Program-made: the position numbers and the translations under genes
Notes under the pieces: generated by a model
The model's database searches: none
What the model saw: only the letters and a program-made list of their open reading frames with translations
Told to the model about the DNA's origin: nothing
From: Paraburkholderia fynbosensis
GTDB lineage: Bacteria; Pseudomonadota; Gammaproteobacteria; Burkholderiales; Burkholderiaceae
Reading direction: 5' to 3'
Assembly: GCF_902859935.1 (NCBI RefSeq)
Contig: NZ_CADIKI010000002.1
Span: 372,001-436,000, forward strand
Length of the DNA stretch: 64,000 nt
Part shown: positions 39,962 through 49,573 of the stretch, in pieces
How positions within the stretch are numbered: position 1 is the stretch's first letter
How the letters are laid out: the number at the start of each line of letters is the position of its first letter

Positions 39962-41061
39962 GCGCAGCCATCGACTCAGGGCTGGGCGCGCCGCATATCG
40001 GCACGTTGCCCGGCGGTCCGCTCGGCACGATTGCGGACGTGCCAGGCGTCACGGTCGGCCATTGCACGCTCGATCAAGGCGCGTTGCAAACGGGCGTGAC
40101 CGTGGTCCGTCCGCATCGGGGCGATCCGTTTGTCGACAAGGTGCCGGCTGCGGCGTCGGTGATCAACGGGTTCGGTAAAAGCATCGGGCTCGTGCAGGTC
40201 GAGGAACTCGGCACCCTCGAAACGCCGATCGCATTGACCAATACGTTCGGCGTCGCATCGGCCGCGCAGGCGCAGATTCGCGCCGCGATACGCGCGAATC
40301 CGCAGATCGGGCGCGAATGGTCGACGGTCAATCCGCTGGTGTTCGAGTGCAATGACGGCTACCTGAACGACATCCAGGCGCTGGCCGTTACCGAACAGCA
40401 TTTCAATGACGCTTTCGACAGCGCGAGCACGCAGGTCGCAAGCGGCTCGGTCGGCGCGGGGCGCGGCATGTCGTGCTTCGATCTGAAGGGCGGCATCGGC
40501 AACGCGTCCCGCGTGGTCGAGGTGGCGGGGCGTGGCTACACGGTCGGCGCGCTGGTGCTGGCGAACTTCGGCCGCCTGCCGATGCTGACGATCGACGGCA
40601 CGCCGCTTGGGCGCTTGTTGGCCGAACGCGCACGCGCGGCACAGGCCGCCTGCGAAACAGCCGCTACGAACACGACGACGAAGCCCGAGCAAGGCTCGAT
40701 CATCATGATCGTCGCCACCGATGCGCCGCTCGACGCGCGCCAGCTCAAGCGCCTCTCGCTGCGGGCGGCGGCGGGCCTCGCGCGAACCGGCTCGGTATAC
40801 GGCCACGGCAGCGGCGATATCGCGCTCGCGTTTTCGACTGCTTATACGGTGCCGCACGCCGCCGACTTCGTCACGCTGCCGCCGCTCGTCGCCGACGCGC
40901 GTCTGGACCCGCTGTTTCGCGCCTGCGCGGACAGCGTCGAGCAGGCGATCGTCGATGCGTTGTGGAGCGCGGTCTCCGTGACGGGCCGCGACGGTCATCG
41001 ACGCTTGTCGCTGCACGACGGCGTGCCCGACCTCGCTCAACTACTGAGACCTGCTCGTTAA
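39958..41061 (+). CDS. DmpA/P1-family beta-aminopeptidase (S58)
   Basis: A 367-residue self-processing N-terminal nucleophile hydrolase of the DmpA/BapA family. Members remove N-terminal D-amino acids or beta-amino acids from peptides. The autoproteolytic site is the Gly-Ser in [15 protein letters not shown], making S247 the nucleophile of the small subunit. The large subunit carries [13 protein letters not shown] and [13 protein letters not shown]. The ATG at 39958 overlaps the gsiD stop; the long upstream frame is a shadow of gsiD. It is coupled by one base to the M55 gene downstream. Confidence 0.92.
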   Translation: MSAAIDSGLGAPHIGTLPGGPLGTIADVPGVTVGHCTLDQGALQTGVTVVRPHRGDPFVDKVPAAASVINGFGKSIGLVQVEELGTLETPIALTNTFGVASAAQAQIRAAIRANPQIGREWSTVNPLVFECNDGYLNDIQALAVTEQHFNDAFDSASTQVASGSVGAGRGMSCFDLKGGIGNASRVVEVAGRGYTVGALVLANFGRLPMLTIDGTPLGRLLAERARAAQAACETAATNTTTKPEQGSIIMIVATDAPLDARQLKRLSLRAAAGLARTGSVYGHGSGDIALAFSTAYTVPHAADFVTLPPLVADARLDPLFRACADSVEQAIVDALWSAVSVTGRDGHRRLSLHDGVPDLAQLLRPAR

Positions 41062-41894
41062 TGAAAGTCCTGATTTCCGCCGACATCGAAGGCGTGGCCG
41101 GCGTATTCCACCCCGAGCAGACGCGCGCGGGCAACGGCGAGTACGAAGCCGCGCGCCGCTGGATGACGCTCGAAGCCAACGCCGCGATCGAAGGCGCATT
41201 CGACGCTGGCGCGACCGAGGTATGGGTCAACGACTCGCACGGCGGCTTTCGCAACCTGCTGCCGGATCTGCTCGATGCGCGCGCCCAGGTCGTGCTCGGC
41301 AAACCGCGCACGCTCGGCATGATGGCCGGGCTCGAATACGGCGCGTCGCTGGTGTTCATGATCGGCTATCACGCGATGTCGCAAACGCGTGGCGTTCTCG
41401 CGCACACGATCAACAGCTTTGCGTTCGCGCGGGTTTCGTTCAACGGCGTCGAGCTCGGCGAGGCGGGTGTGTATGGCGCGCTGGCCGAAGAATATGGCGC
41501 ACGTGTCGCGCTTTTGTCCGGCGACGATGTCTTCGCCGAAGAAACCGCGCCGCGCTTTCCGCATGCGCGCTTCGTCGTCACGAAACGCGCGAGCGGGCAC
41601 ACGAGCGGCGCGACGCAATCGCCGGCCAGCGCGCGCGAGGCGATCAGGAGCGCTGCGCGCGAAGTGGTCCGGCAACACATCGCTGATGGTTATGCCCCGC
41701 ACGCGACGCGCGCCGAAGCGAAGCCGGTCGAATGCGAACTGCGCGTGCAGACAAGCGCGCTGGCCGACCTGTTCTGCCAATGGCCGACGCTTGCGCGCGT
41801 GGACGCGGTGACGTTGCGCTTTGGCGCGGCGTCGGCGGAACATGCGGTGCGGATGCTGAACTGTCTGTCGGCGATGTCGTTCATGCTGCGATAG
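41061..41894 (+). CDS. M55-family D-aminopeptidase (DppA-like)
   Basis: A 277-residue zinc peptidase of family M55, which removes D-alanine-type residues from D-peptides. Zinc ligands and catalytic residues lie in SADIEGVAG, VNDSHGG and MIGYHAMS, the conserved DppA positions. The ATG at 41061 overlaps the previous stop (TAATG). As the last gene of the operon it suggests that imported peptides include D-amino acids, as in peptidoglycan stems. In Bacillus, DppA is likewise encoded beside a dipeptide importer. Confidence 0.93.
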   Translation: MKVLISADIEGVAGVFHPEQTRAGNGEYEAARRWMTLEANAAIEGAFDAGATEVWVNDSHGGFRNLLPDLLDARAQVVLGKPRTLGMMAGLEYGASLVFMIGYHAMSQTRGVLAHTINSFAFARVSFNGVELGEAGVYGALAEEYGARVALLSGDDVFAEETAPRFPHARFVVTKRASGHTSGATQSPASAREAIRSAAREVVRQHIADGYAPHATRAEAKPVECELRVQTSALADLFCQWPTLARVDAVTLRFGAASAEHAVRMLNCLSAMSFMLR

Positions 41895-41903
41895 TCGCAA
41901 GTT

Positions 41904-41957
41904 AAGCGCGGTGAAATGGCCGCGAGCGGGTCTGCGCGCCCATTTCACCGCGCTTAC
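41904..41957. terminator. Very long perfect hairpin ending the peptide operon
   Basis: 17-base arms (TAAGCGCGGTGAAATGG, 41904-41920, and its complement 41941-41957) flank a GC-rich 20-base loop. It has no T-run, so termination is uncertain, but its position directly after the last operon gene fits a 3' end-forming or stabilising structure. Confidence 0.6.
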
Positions 41958-42054
41958 GTCTTGCTCAAGTCCCCCCTTGATGACACGTTTCGCGAGGAAG
42001 CGGTACTCTCTGGCATTCCGGAGGTACCGACTTTCTCACTGAACGGGGTACAGC

Positions 42055-43779
42055 ATGGCTAAGCAGACTATCGCGGACTATCTGGCCAGAACACTGGCCG
42101 CAGCGGACGTCGAACGGATTTGGGGCGTGACGGGCGACAGCCTGAACGGCTTGTCGGATAGCTTGCAACGGCTCGGTTCGATTCGCTGGATGCATACGCG
42201 TCACGAAGAAGTCGCGGCCTTCGCCGCCGGCGCCGATGCCGCCGCGACCGGCAAGCTCGCCGTCTGCGCGGGCAGTTGCGGACCGGGCAATCTGCATCTG
42301 ATCAACGGGCTGTACGACTGTCATCGCAATCATCAGCCCGTGCTCGCGATTGCCGCACATATTCCGTCCTCGGAAATCGGCCTCGGCTACTTTCAGGAAA
42401 CCCATCCGCAAGAGTTGTTCAAGGAGTGCAGTCACTTCGTCGAACTGGTGACGAATCCGTCGCAGTTTCCGCGCGTGCTGGCGCGCGCGATGCGCACCGC
42501 GATCGAAGAGCGCGGCGTCGCGGTGATCGTGCTGCCGGGTGACGTCGCGCTCGGCGAGGCGCCCGACGAAACGCCCGCATGGGCCGGCACGCTGGAGCGC
42601 TCGACCGTGGTGCCGTCCGCCGCCGATATCGACCGGCTCGCCGATCTGCTGAATCAGGCTGGCGGCGTGACACTGCTATGCGGCAGCGGCTGCGCGGGCG
42701 CGCACGACGAAGTGGTCGAGTTCGCCGACCAGCTCGGCGCGCCGACCGTGCATGCGCTGCGCGGCAAGCAGTACGTCGAGTGGGACAATCCGTTCGACGT
42801 CGGCATGACCGGGCTGATCGGCTTCAGCTCCGGCTATCACGCGATGATGTCGTGCGACACCCTCGTGATGCTCGGCACCGACTTCCCGTATCGCAACTTC
42901 TATCCGGCGCATGGCAACGTGGTGCAGATCGACCGGCGCGGCTGCGCGCTCGGCAAGCGCGCGCCGCTGAAGCTCGGGCTAGTCGGCGACGTCAAGGCGA
43001 CCTTGCAGGCGCTGTTGCCGAAACTGAAGCGCAAGACGGACCGGCGTTTCCTCGAGAACGCGCGCAAGCATTACGCGGATACGCGCAAGGGTCTCGACGA
43101 TCTCGCGCGGCCCTCCGATCCGGGGCGCGCGATTCATCCGCAATATCTCACCAGCATCGTCGACCAGGTCGCGAACGAAGACGCGGTTTTCTGCGCCGAC
43201 GTCGGCACACCGACGCTATGGGCCGCGCGCTATCTGACGATGAATGGCAAGCGCACTCTGCATGGTTCGTTCAATCACGGCTCGATGGCCAATGCGATGC
43301 CGCAGGCGCTGGGCGCGCAAGCGGCGCAGGCGGGGCGCCAGGTGATCGCGCTGTCGGGCGACGGCGGTTTGTCGATGCTGCTCGGCGATCTGCTCAGCGC
43401 GCGCCAGCTCGACCTGCCGATCAAGGTCGTGGTGTTCAACAACAGCACGCTCGGCTTCGTCGCAATGGAGATGAAGGCGGGCGGCTATCTTGAAGCCGGC
43501 ACCGATCTCGCCGCCACCGACTTCGCGGCGATCGCGCGCGGCGCGGGAATCTACGGAGTCCGGATCGAACATTCGGAGAACATCGAAGCGGCGTTGCGCG
43601 AGGCGTTCGCGCATCCGGGGCCGGCGGTGATCGACGTAGTGACCGCAAAGCACGAACTCGCGCTGCCGCCGAAGATTCAGTGGGCGCAGGCGAAGGGCTT
43701 CAGTCTGTATATGCTGAAGGCGGTGCTCAATGGGCGAGGCGACGAGGTCGTCGAACTGGCGGCTACGAATTTGCGGTGA
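42055..43779 (+). CDS. poxB: PoxB-like pyruvate dehydrogenase (quinone), ThDP enzyme
   Basis: A 574-residue ThDP enzyme with three domains. The Pyr domain has the catalytic Glu in [20 protein letters not shown]. The central domain has [20 protein letters not shown]. The PP domain has the ThDP-binding [17 protein letters not shown]. Length and sequence ([39 protein letters not shown]) match E. coli PoxB, which oxidises pyruvate to acetate and CO2 and passes electrons to ubiquinone. The last 25 residues may form the lipid-binding tail. GGGG precedes the start. It is monocistronic. Confidence 0.87.
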   Translation: MAKQTIADYLARTLAAADVERIWGVTGDSLNGLSDSLQRLGSIRWMHTRHEEVAAFAAGADAAATGKLAVCAGSCGPGNLHLINGLYDCHRNHQPVLAIAAHIPSSEIGLGYFQETHPQELFKECSHFVELVTNPSQFPRVLARAMRTAIEERGVAVIVLPGDVALGEAPDETPAWAGTLERSTVVPSAADIDRLADLLNQAGGVTLLCGSGCAGAHDEVVEFADQLGAPTVHALRGKQYVEWDNPFDVGMTGLIGFSSGYHAMMSCDTLVMLGTDFPYRNFYPAHGNVVQIDRRGCALGKRAPLKLGLVGDVKATLQALLPKLKRKTDRRFLENARKHYADTRKGLDDLARPSDPGRAIHPQYLTSIVDQVANEDAVFCADVGTPTLWAARYLTMNGKRTLHGSFNHGSMANAMPQALGAQAAQAGRQVIALSGDGGLSMLLGDLLSARQLDLPIKVVVFNNSTLGFVAMEMKAGGYLEAGTDLAATDFAAIARGAGIYGVRIEHSENIEAALREAFAHPGPAVIDVVTAKHELALPPKIQWAQAKGFSLYMLKAVLNGRGDEVVELAATNLR

Positions 43780-43918
43780 AGTTTGAGGCTCATGTGGTGC
43801 GTTGGGCAAGGCGGGCGGCTGCGGCGATCAGACTCGCGCAGCCGCAGCCGTGTTCTCGAGCGCATGCGAGACGCACGCCGCAGCCTCACGCGCAGCCGCA
43901 GCCGCAGCGCACGGCCGA

Positions 43919-44833
43919 CTACTGCGGCCGGCTCAGCTCACGCGCCGCGCGATCGATCACATCGGCAACCGCGCCCGCATGCGACACCGGCGCAAGATGG
44001 CTCGACGCCATCGGCACAACCGTCGCGCCCATCCGGTCGGCCATGAATCGCTGGACTTCGGGCGACACCGCGCGGTCTTTGGTCGTCAGCACGTACCACG
44101 ACGGCTTGTCCTTCCAGCCGACCTGGCTGACCGTTTCGCCGAACGCCTTCTGCGCAATCGGCACCTGGGCGGTGGAAAGCACGCGCGTCACATTCTCGGG
44201 CACGTCCGCGGCGAAGTCAGCGTGATAGCGGGCGCGGTCGAGCCACAGGAAGCCGCTCGGGTCCGCGCTGATAGCCTCGCCTGCGGGCATCGGCGCGGCG
44301 CGCTTCATCAGGTCCATCGTCGACTCGTGCAACTGCGGCGCGATCGCGGCGATATACACGAGGCCCGCGACGTTGGGCGCATTCGCGGCTTCGGTGATCA
44401 CGACGCCGCCCCACGAGTGCCCCACGAGAATCGTCGGACCCTGCTGGCGCGCGAGTACGCGGCGCGTGGCGGCGACATCGTCGGCGAGCGAGGTGAGCGG
44501 GTTCTGCACCGAACTCACGTGATAGCCCTTCTGCTGCAATTTCGCGACGACGCCGTTCCAGCTGGACCCGTCGACGAACGCGCCGTGGACCAGCACGACG
44601 TTGCGCACGGGGCCGGTCAGCGGCGCGACAGGAGCTTGAGCAGCCATGGCTACTGTCGGCGCGGAACTGGCGGCCGCGGCCGTCGGCGCAGCGGGGGCGG
44701 GTGCGCCCGTTTCCATGCCCGGCTGGTCGGCCGGGGCCGGTTGCGCCGTAGGGGCCGCCGTTTGCGCGAAGGCGGCCGGCCCCGCGAAGCAGAGAGACAA
44801 GGCAGCGGCGCAAAGCAGGCGTTTGGGCGACAT
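43919..44833 (-). CDS. Secreted alpha/beta hydrolase
   Basis: A 304-residue exported alpha/beta hydrolase. An N-terminal signal peptide (LLCAAALSLCFAGPAAFAQ) is followed by about 50 Pro/Ala-rich residues that look disordered. The hydrolase core follows: oxyanion region LVHGAFVDGSSW, nucleophile Ser in VGHSWGGVV, acid Asp in TTKDRAVSPE, and catalytic His in SSHLAPVSH. It resembles salicylate esterase/MhpC-like lipases; substrate unknown. GGAG lies nine bases before the ATG at 44833. It converges with poxB; the 140 bases between hold CG-rich GCAGCC repeats and an 8-bp hairpin (CGGCTGCG/CGCAGCCG). Confidence 0.85.
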   Translation of the reverse strand: MSPKRLLCAAALSLCFAGPAAFAQTAAPTAQPAPADQPGMETGAPAPAAPTAAAASSAPTVAMAAQAPVAPLTGPVRNVVLVHGAFVDGSSWNGVVAKLQQKGYHVSSVQNPLTSLADDVAATRRVLARQQGPTILVGHSWGGVVITEAANAPNVAGLVYIAAIAPQLHESTMDLMKRAAPMPAGEAISADPSGFLWLDRARYHADFAADVPENVTRVLSTAQVPIAQKAFGETVSQVGWKDKPSWYVLTTKDRAVSPEVQRFMADRMGATVVPMASSHLAPVSHAGAVADVIDRAARELSRPQ

Positions 44834-45046
44834 GTTGAATCTCCGCAGGCGGAAAACTTCGACTAGGGCAACATACCGAAGCACCACGCCGGTGACAATC
44901 ACAAACATCGCGGTTAAGTGCGGCGCAGAACCAACGCGGGTTGCTCCCAGTATTTAGGAAATATCCGCCAAGGTAAAATTACCGGTTTTGCCGGGCCGAA
45001 CCATCAGTTCGACTGGGTGACCGATATCCATACACTGGGGCGCAAT

Positions 45047-46432
45047 TTGAATAGTGCACAGCAACAAGACGGCCTGAAGCGGGGGCTGAAGAATCGCCAC
45101 ATCCAGTTGATCGCGCTGGGCGGGGCAATCGGCACGGGCCTCTTTCTCGGCTCCGCCAGCGTGTTGCAGGCAGCCGGCCCGTCGATGATTCTCGGCTATG
45201 CGATCGGCGGCATCATCGCTTTCATGATCATGCGGCAGCTGGGCGAAATGGTCGCGCAGGAGCCGGTCGCCGGCTCGTTCAGTCATTTCGCGTACAAGTA
45301 CTGGGGTGACTTTCCGGGCTTCCTGTCCGGCTGGAACTACTGGGTGCTGTACGTGCTCGTCAGCATGGCCGAACTGACCGCGGTCGGCACCTACGTGCAT
45401 TACTGGTGGCCGGGCGTGCCCACGTGGGTGTCGGCGCTGGTGTGCTTCGCCGCCATCAACGCGATCAATCTCGCCAACGTCAAGGCCTACGGCGAAACCG
45501 AGTTCTGGTTCGCGATCATCAAGGTCGTGGCGGTGATCGGCATGATCGTGTTCGGCGGCTTTCTGCTGATCAGCGGCCATGGCGGCCCGCAAGCGTCGGT
45601 CACCAATCTGTGGAGCCATGGCGGCTTTTTCCCGCATGGTTTTCATGGCCTCTTCATGATGCTCGCGGTGATCATGTTCTCGTTCGGCGGGCTGGAACTG
45701 ATCGGCATCACGGCAGCCGAGGCTGCCGATCCGCAGAAGAGCATTCCGAAGGCTGTGAATCAGGTGATCTACCGGATTCTGATTTTCTACATCTGCTCGC
45801 TGGCGGTGCTGCTGTCGCTGTATCCGTGGAACGAAGTGGCGGCGGGCGGCAGTCCCTTCGTGATGATCTTCTCGCAGATCGGCTCGACACTGACCGCGAA
45901 CGTCCTCAACGTGGTGGTGCTGACGGCGGCGCTGTCGGTGTACAACAGCGGCGTGTATGCGAATAGCCGCATGCTCTACGGTCTCGCGGAGCAGGGCAAC
46001 GCGCCGCGCGCGCTGATGAAGGTCGACCGGCGCGGCGTGCCGTACATGGCGATCGGTTTGTCCGCGCTCGCTACGTTCACCTGCGTGATCATCAACTATC
46101 TGATTCCAGCCGAAGCGCTTGGCCTGCTGATGGCGCTGGTAGTCGCTGCACTGGTGCTGAACTGGGCGCTGATCAGCCTGACGCATCTGAAGTCGCGCAA
46201 GGCGATGATGGCTGCGGGCGAGACGCTCGTGTTCAAGTCGTTCTGGTTCCCGCTCAGCAACTGGATCTGCCTTGCGTTCATGGCGCTGGTCCTCGTGATT
46301 CTGGCGATGACGCCTGGCCTGTCGGTATCGGTGTGGCTCGTACCGGTGTGGCTGCTGGTGATGTGGGGCGGCTACGTGTTCAAGCGTCGGCGCGCGGAGA
46401 TGCATCGTGGCGCGCGGGTAGCGGGGCGGTAA
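45047..46432 (+). CDS. Amino-acid permease (AAT family, APC superfamily)
   Basis: A 461-residue inner-membrane permease with 12 predicted helices. The first carries the substrate-binding motif LIALGGAIGTGLFLGSAS. QLGEMVAQEPVAGSFSHFA and FSFGGLELIGITAAEAADP are typical of the AAT group (AroP, GabP, ProY). Which amino acid is carried cannot be told. The frame opens at 44918, but the first 43 residues are not permease-like; a TTG at 45047 with GGGG upstream gives the normal size. It is divergent from the hydrolase gene. Confidence 0.88.
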   Translation: MNSAQQQDGLKRGLKNRHIQLIALGGAIGTGLFLGSASVLQAAGPSMILGYAIGGIIAFMIMRQLGEMVAQEPVAGSFSHFAYKYWGDFPGFLSGWNYWVLYVLVSMAELTAVGTYVHYWWPGVPTWVSALVCFAAINAINLANVKAYGETEFWFAIIKVVAVIGMIVFGGFLLISGHGGPQASVTNLWSHGGFFPHGFHGLFMMLAVIMFSFGGLELIGITAAEAADPQKSIPKAVNQVIYRILIFYICSLAVLLSLYPWNEVAAGGSPFVMIFSQIGSTLTANVLNVVVLTAALSVYNSGVYANSRMLYGLAEQGNAPRALMKVDRRGVPYMAIGLSALATFTCVIINYLIPAEALGLLMALVVAALVLNWALISLTHLKSRKAMMAAGETLVFKSFWFPLSNWICLAFMALVLVILAMTPGLSVSVWLVPVWLLVMWGGYVFKRRRAEMHRGARVAGR

Positions 46433-46542
46433 GTTTTTGTGAGCGGGCGTGGGCGGCGGCAATGCGCTCACGCTGTTGATCGAGGCTGAGACGTCTCTGA
46501 TGCGATGTGCCCTCGTTAGGCCCGCTCAGACCGCCAGAAACG

Positions 46543-46576
46543 AAAAACCCCGCAGGCAGCAAACGCTGGCGGGGTT
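46543..46576 (-). terminator. Rho-independent terminator after tRNA-Leu
   Basis: On the minus strand, AACCCCGC and GCGGGGTT close an inner CAGC/GCTG stem and end in TTTTT. It lies 37 bases downstream of the tRNA. Confidence 0.82.
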
Positions 46577-46612
46577 CGTGGCACTACGCAAACAAACGTC
46601 AATCGAATTCTT

Positions 46613-46697
46613 TGGTGCCCAGGGCCGGAATCGAACCGGCACGCCTTGCGGCGGGGGATTTTGAGTCCCCTGCGTCTACCAATTTCACCACCTGGGC
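46613..46697 (-). tRNA. tRNA-Leu (anticodon CAA)
   Basis: 85 bases folding into a type II tRNA with acceptor GCCCAGG/CCTGGGC, discriminator A and encoded CCA. The anticodon stem GGGGA/TCCCC encloses CTCAAAA, giving anticodon CAA (codon UUG). A long variable arm and the GGTTCGATTCC T-arm are present. It has its own promoter and terminator, overlapping the 3' flank of hemN. Confidence 0.97.
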
Positions 46698-46744
46698 AGA
46701 TCTGCAGCGTACGCGTCAGACTCTGGCGCGCCGCGAAGACGCAG

Positions 46745-46773
46745 ATTATGGCCGAAAATTCGACGACGGGCAA
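46745..46773 (-). promoter_or_regulatory. Promoter of tRNA-Leu
   Basis: On the minus strand TTGCCC (46773-46768) and CATAAT (46750-46745) are separated by 17 bases, about 48 bases before the mature tRNA 5' end. Confidence 0.6.
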
Positions 46774-46803
46774 GCCACTTGCTTTCAGCGCGTCATGCGG
46801 CGC

Positions 46804-48189
46804 TCACGCCGTGCGGGAAAACCGTTCGAGCGTCTGCTGGCCGAGATAGCGGTCGAACACCATTGCGATGTTGCGCACGAGCATGCGGCCGGCCATCTGC
46901 ACGTCGAGCCGCCCGGCACTGATCGACACCAGTCCGTCCTCCTCGAAACCGCGCAAGCGCTCCAGCTCTCGCGCGAACGTTTCGCCGAAGTGGATGCCGT
47001 AAGCGGCTTCGAATTCATCGAAGCGCAGTTCCAGGTTGCACATGATTTGCGTGATCACGTCGCGACGCAAACGGTCGTCGGCGGTGAGGCGCACGCCGCG
47101 CGCGATCGCGAGCCGGCTCGCGTCGATCGCCGCCGCATAACCGGGCAAGTCCTTCGCGTTCTGGGCATACACGTCGCCGACCTTGCCGATCGACGACGCG
47201 CCGAAGCCGATTAGATCGCATTGCGCCCGCGTGCTATAGCCCTGGAAATTGCGATGCAAGGTGCGCTGCGATTGTGCGCGGGCGAGTTCATCGGTGGGCA
47301 GCGCGAAGTGATCCATGCCGATGTAGACGTAGCCCGCGTCCGTCAACCGTTCGACCACCCGCTGCAGCAGCGCGAGCCGCTGCGCGGGCGAGGGCAGCGT
47401 CGCGGGGTCCATCTGGCGCTGCATCTTGAAGAGCTGCGGCATGTGCGCGTACGCGAACACCGACAGACGATCGGGCGCGAGTTCGATCATCGTGTCGAGC
47501 GTGCGGCTGAAGCTGTCGACCGTTTGATGCGGCAGCCCGTAAATCAGATCGACGCCGATCGAATGAAAGTGTGTGTCGCGCGCGGCCTGCATGACGGATG
47601 CGGTCATGTCGAGCGGCTGAATGCGGTTGATGGCCTGCTGCACGAGCGGATCGAAGTCCTGCACGCCGAGGCTCAGGCGGTTGAAGCCCAGTTTGCGCAG
47701 ATGCGCGATGGTGTCGGGCGACGCCTCGCGCGGATCGACTTCGATCGAATATTCGGCCTCGGCATCGGGCTGCAACGCGAAGTGTTCACGCGTGGCGGCC
47801 ATCAGTTCCGCCGTTTCGTCGTGCGACAGAAAGGTGGGCGTGCCGCCGCCCCAATGCAGTTGCGAGACCGGACGTTGCGTATCGAAACACGCGGCCTGCA
47901 ACGCGATCTCCCGCTTCAACCGATCGAGGTAGGGACGCGCGTGCGCGCGGTTTTTCGTCGCGACCTTGTTGCAGCCGCAGTAGAAGCACACGGTGTCGCA
48001 AAACGGAATGTGGAAATACAGCGAGAGCTCGGTCGAGGATGCGCCTCGGTCGGCGGCAGCGTGCAGATAAGCGGCGGGGTCGAACTGCTCGTGGAACTGC
48101 AACGCAGTCGGATAGGACGTATACCGTGGGCCGTTCGCGCTGTATCTGGCGAGCAGGTCAGGGCGGAAAAGCGTATGGGCGAGGGTCAT
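46804..48189 (-). CDS. hemN: Oxygen-independent coproporphyrinogen III oxidase
   Basis: A radical-SAM enzyme of 461 residues converting coproporphyrinogen III to protoporphyrinogen IX without O2 in haem synthesis. The cluster motif CDTVCFYCGC (C64, C68, C71, C73) is the HemN form CxxxCxxC plus the extra Cys. N-terminal PRYTSYPTALQF, LHWGGGTPTFLS and GVDLIYGLPHQT are diagnostic. The C-terminal domain present here separates true HemN from HemW. No FNR-type TTGAT-N4-ATCAA site was seen in the 200 bases upstream. Confidence 0.97.
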   Translation of the reverse strand: MTLAHTLFRPDLLARYSANGPRYTSYPTALQFHEQFDPAAYLHAAADRGASSTELSLYFHIPFCDTVCFYCGCNKVATKNRAHARPYLDRLKREIALQAACFDTQRPVSQLHWGGGTPTFLSHDETAELMAATREHFALQPDAEAEYSIEVDPREASPDTIAHLRKLGFNRLSLGVQDFDPLVQQAINRIQPLDMTASVMQAARDTHFHSIGVDLIYGLPHQTVDSFSRTLDTMIELAPDRLSVFAYAHMPQLFKMQRQMDPATLPSPAQRLALLQRVVERLTDAGYVYIGMDHFALPTDELARAQSQRTLHRNFQGYSTRAQCDLIGFGASSIGKVGDVYAQNAKDLPGYAAAIDASRLAIARGVRLTADDRLRRDVITQIMCNLELRFDEFEAAYGIHFGETFARELERLRGFEEDGLVSISAGRLDVQMAGRMLVRNIAMVFDRYLGQQTLERFSRTA

Positions 48190-48400
48190 GACGGGCTCGG
48201 GCGGTTGGCCACGAGGAAGAGGCGGGAGCCGGCGGGTTTGCCAGACCGGATCGAACTGCGCGAACGCCTCTTGAGCATGGCCTTTTCGGAGTCGTCGAGT
48301 TTAAGTGAGGGGTCATCGGCCGGATTGTGTAAAAAGGTCGCACGGAACGCGGTGGCACAATGCGGGTCTGGCAATGCGGTTGCCTGTTTTCGAGATCAGG

Positions 48401-48784
48401 ATGGATGCCGTGAGTGATGTGTTGAACAGCGTGTTGAACAGCGCGTTGACAAGCGTGTCGAAAATCCCGACGAACAGCGACGTGAAGCGCGAGTCGCCGT
48501 TTCACGCGGCCGATCATGCGTGCCGTCCCGATTGCGGCGCGTGCTGTATCGCGCCGTCGATTTCGAGCCCGATCCCGGGCATGCCGCACGGCAAGCCGGC
48601 AGGCGTGCGCTGCGTGCAACTCGGCGACGATCTGCGTTGTGCAATCTTCGGTCGGCCCGAGCGGCCCGCGTGCTGCTCCGGTCTGCAACCGCAGACCGAG
48701 ATGTGCGGCACCGACCGTGGCGAAGCGCTCGCCTGGTTGACGCAGCTCGAGGTGCAAACGCAACCGCACGCAGCGGCTCACTAG
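48401..48784 (+). CDS. YkgJ-family cysteine-cluster protein
   Basis: A 127-residue protein. Its core has [11 protein letters not shown] and later [13 protein letters not shown] and RPACC residues, the CxxxCxxCC-type cluster of the YkgJ/UPF0153 family, likely a zinc or Fe-S site. Function is unknown. The ATG at 48401 is chosen as the first that gives a family-like length. The N-terminal 30 residues are a Ser/Asn/Val-rich variable tail. Its neighbours are unrelated. Confidence 0.78.
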   Translation: MDAVSDVLNSVLNSALTSVSKIPTNSDVKRESPFHAADHACRPDCGACCIAPSISSPIPGMPHGKPAGVRCVQLGDDLRCAIFGRPERPACCSGLQPQTEMCGTDRGEALAWLTQLEVQTQPHAAAH

Positions 48785-48889
48785 TCCGTCACATTGGTCG
48801 CACCTGCCTCGCGCGCCATCCAACCCGCATCGGCCGACCATCAGGCAACCCAACCGCATGCTCGAGAAGGCTTCCACTGGAGATTTCGC

Positions 48890-49483
48890 ATGATTCGATC
48901 CGCAGCGCCGGCCCGGCGCCGCTTTCTGCGCGCCGCGCTGACCGGCTGTAGTGTGCTCGGCATCACCGTATCGCTCGCGGCCTGCGCGACGCCGATGTTT
49001 CCGTTCATCCCGTCGCATTACACGTTCTCGCAGCAGCAGGTGCAGGACGCGGTGCAGCGCAAATTCCCATACCAGCGCACGGTCTCGCAGGTGTTCGACG
49101 TCTCGCTGACCCATCCGGTAGTCGGTTTTCTGCCGGATGCGAACCGCGTCTCCGTGAAGCTCGACGCGCGCTTCGCGAGCCCGTTCATGCCGCAGCCGGT
49201 CGACGGCGTCTTCACGCTGTCGAGCGAGCTGGCCTACGACGCGTCCAGCAGATCGGTCGTGCTGAAGTCGCCGAATGTGGACAACGTCAGCGTGAACGGA
49301 CAGGCGCAGGTCTATACCCAGCAGATCAACGCGGCGGCGGCGCTGCTCGCGACGCAGTTGCTGACCAACTATCCGATCTACACATTCAAGCCCGAACAAC
49401 TGCAATTTGCCGGAGTGAATTACGAACCCGGTACAATCACCATCCTTACAAACGGCATACGCGTGCAAATCGTCGAAAAATGA
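48890..49483 (+). CDS. DUF1439 (YceB-like) lipoprotein
   Basis: A 197-residue envelope protein. The N-terminus has ARRRFLRA, a twin-arginine-like motif, then a hydrophobic stretch and the lipobox LAAC (Cys32), so it is a predicted lipoprotein perhaps exported by Tat. The rest (YTFSQQQVQDAVQRKFPYQ, VSVKLDARFASPF, YTFKPEQLQFAGVNYEPGT) matches the DUF1439 lipid-binding-like fold seen in E. coli YceB. GGAG lies nine bases before the ATG. The 90-base gap to uppP contains no other gene. Confidence 0.82.
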   Translation: MIRSAAPARRRFLRAALTGCSVLGITVSLAACATPMFPFIPSHYTFSQQQVQDAVQRKFPYQRTVSQVFDVSLTHPVVGFLPDANRVSVKLDARFASPFMPQPVDGVFTLSSELAYDASSRSVVLKSPNVDNVSVNGQAQVYTQQINAAAALLATQLLTNYPIYTFKPEQLQFAGVNYEPGTITILTNGIRVQIVEK

Positions 49484-49573
49484 CGGAGCGCGCGGCCGGC
49501 GGGGCCGCGCAGGCACGTGACTATTCGCGCCGGTCCTGTTCGTTCCGACAATCTACCGCGATAAGGGGCACGG

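Noticed and set aside
43800..43918. GCAGCC repeats between poxB and the hydrolase as a coding or CRISPR-like element
   Set aside because: Short irregular GC-rich repetition with one 8-bp hairpin only; simple low-complexity sequence.
44954..46471. 505-codon frame opposite the amino-acid permease
   Set aside because: Shadow frame, full of His/Arg/Gln/Asp without domains.
48190..48400. FNR box upstream of hemN
   Set aside because: No TTGAT-N4-ATCAA-like sequence was visible.
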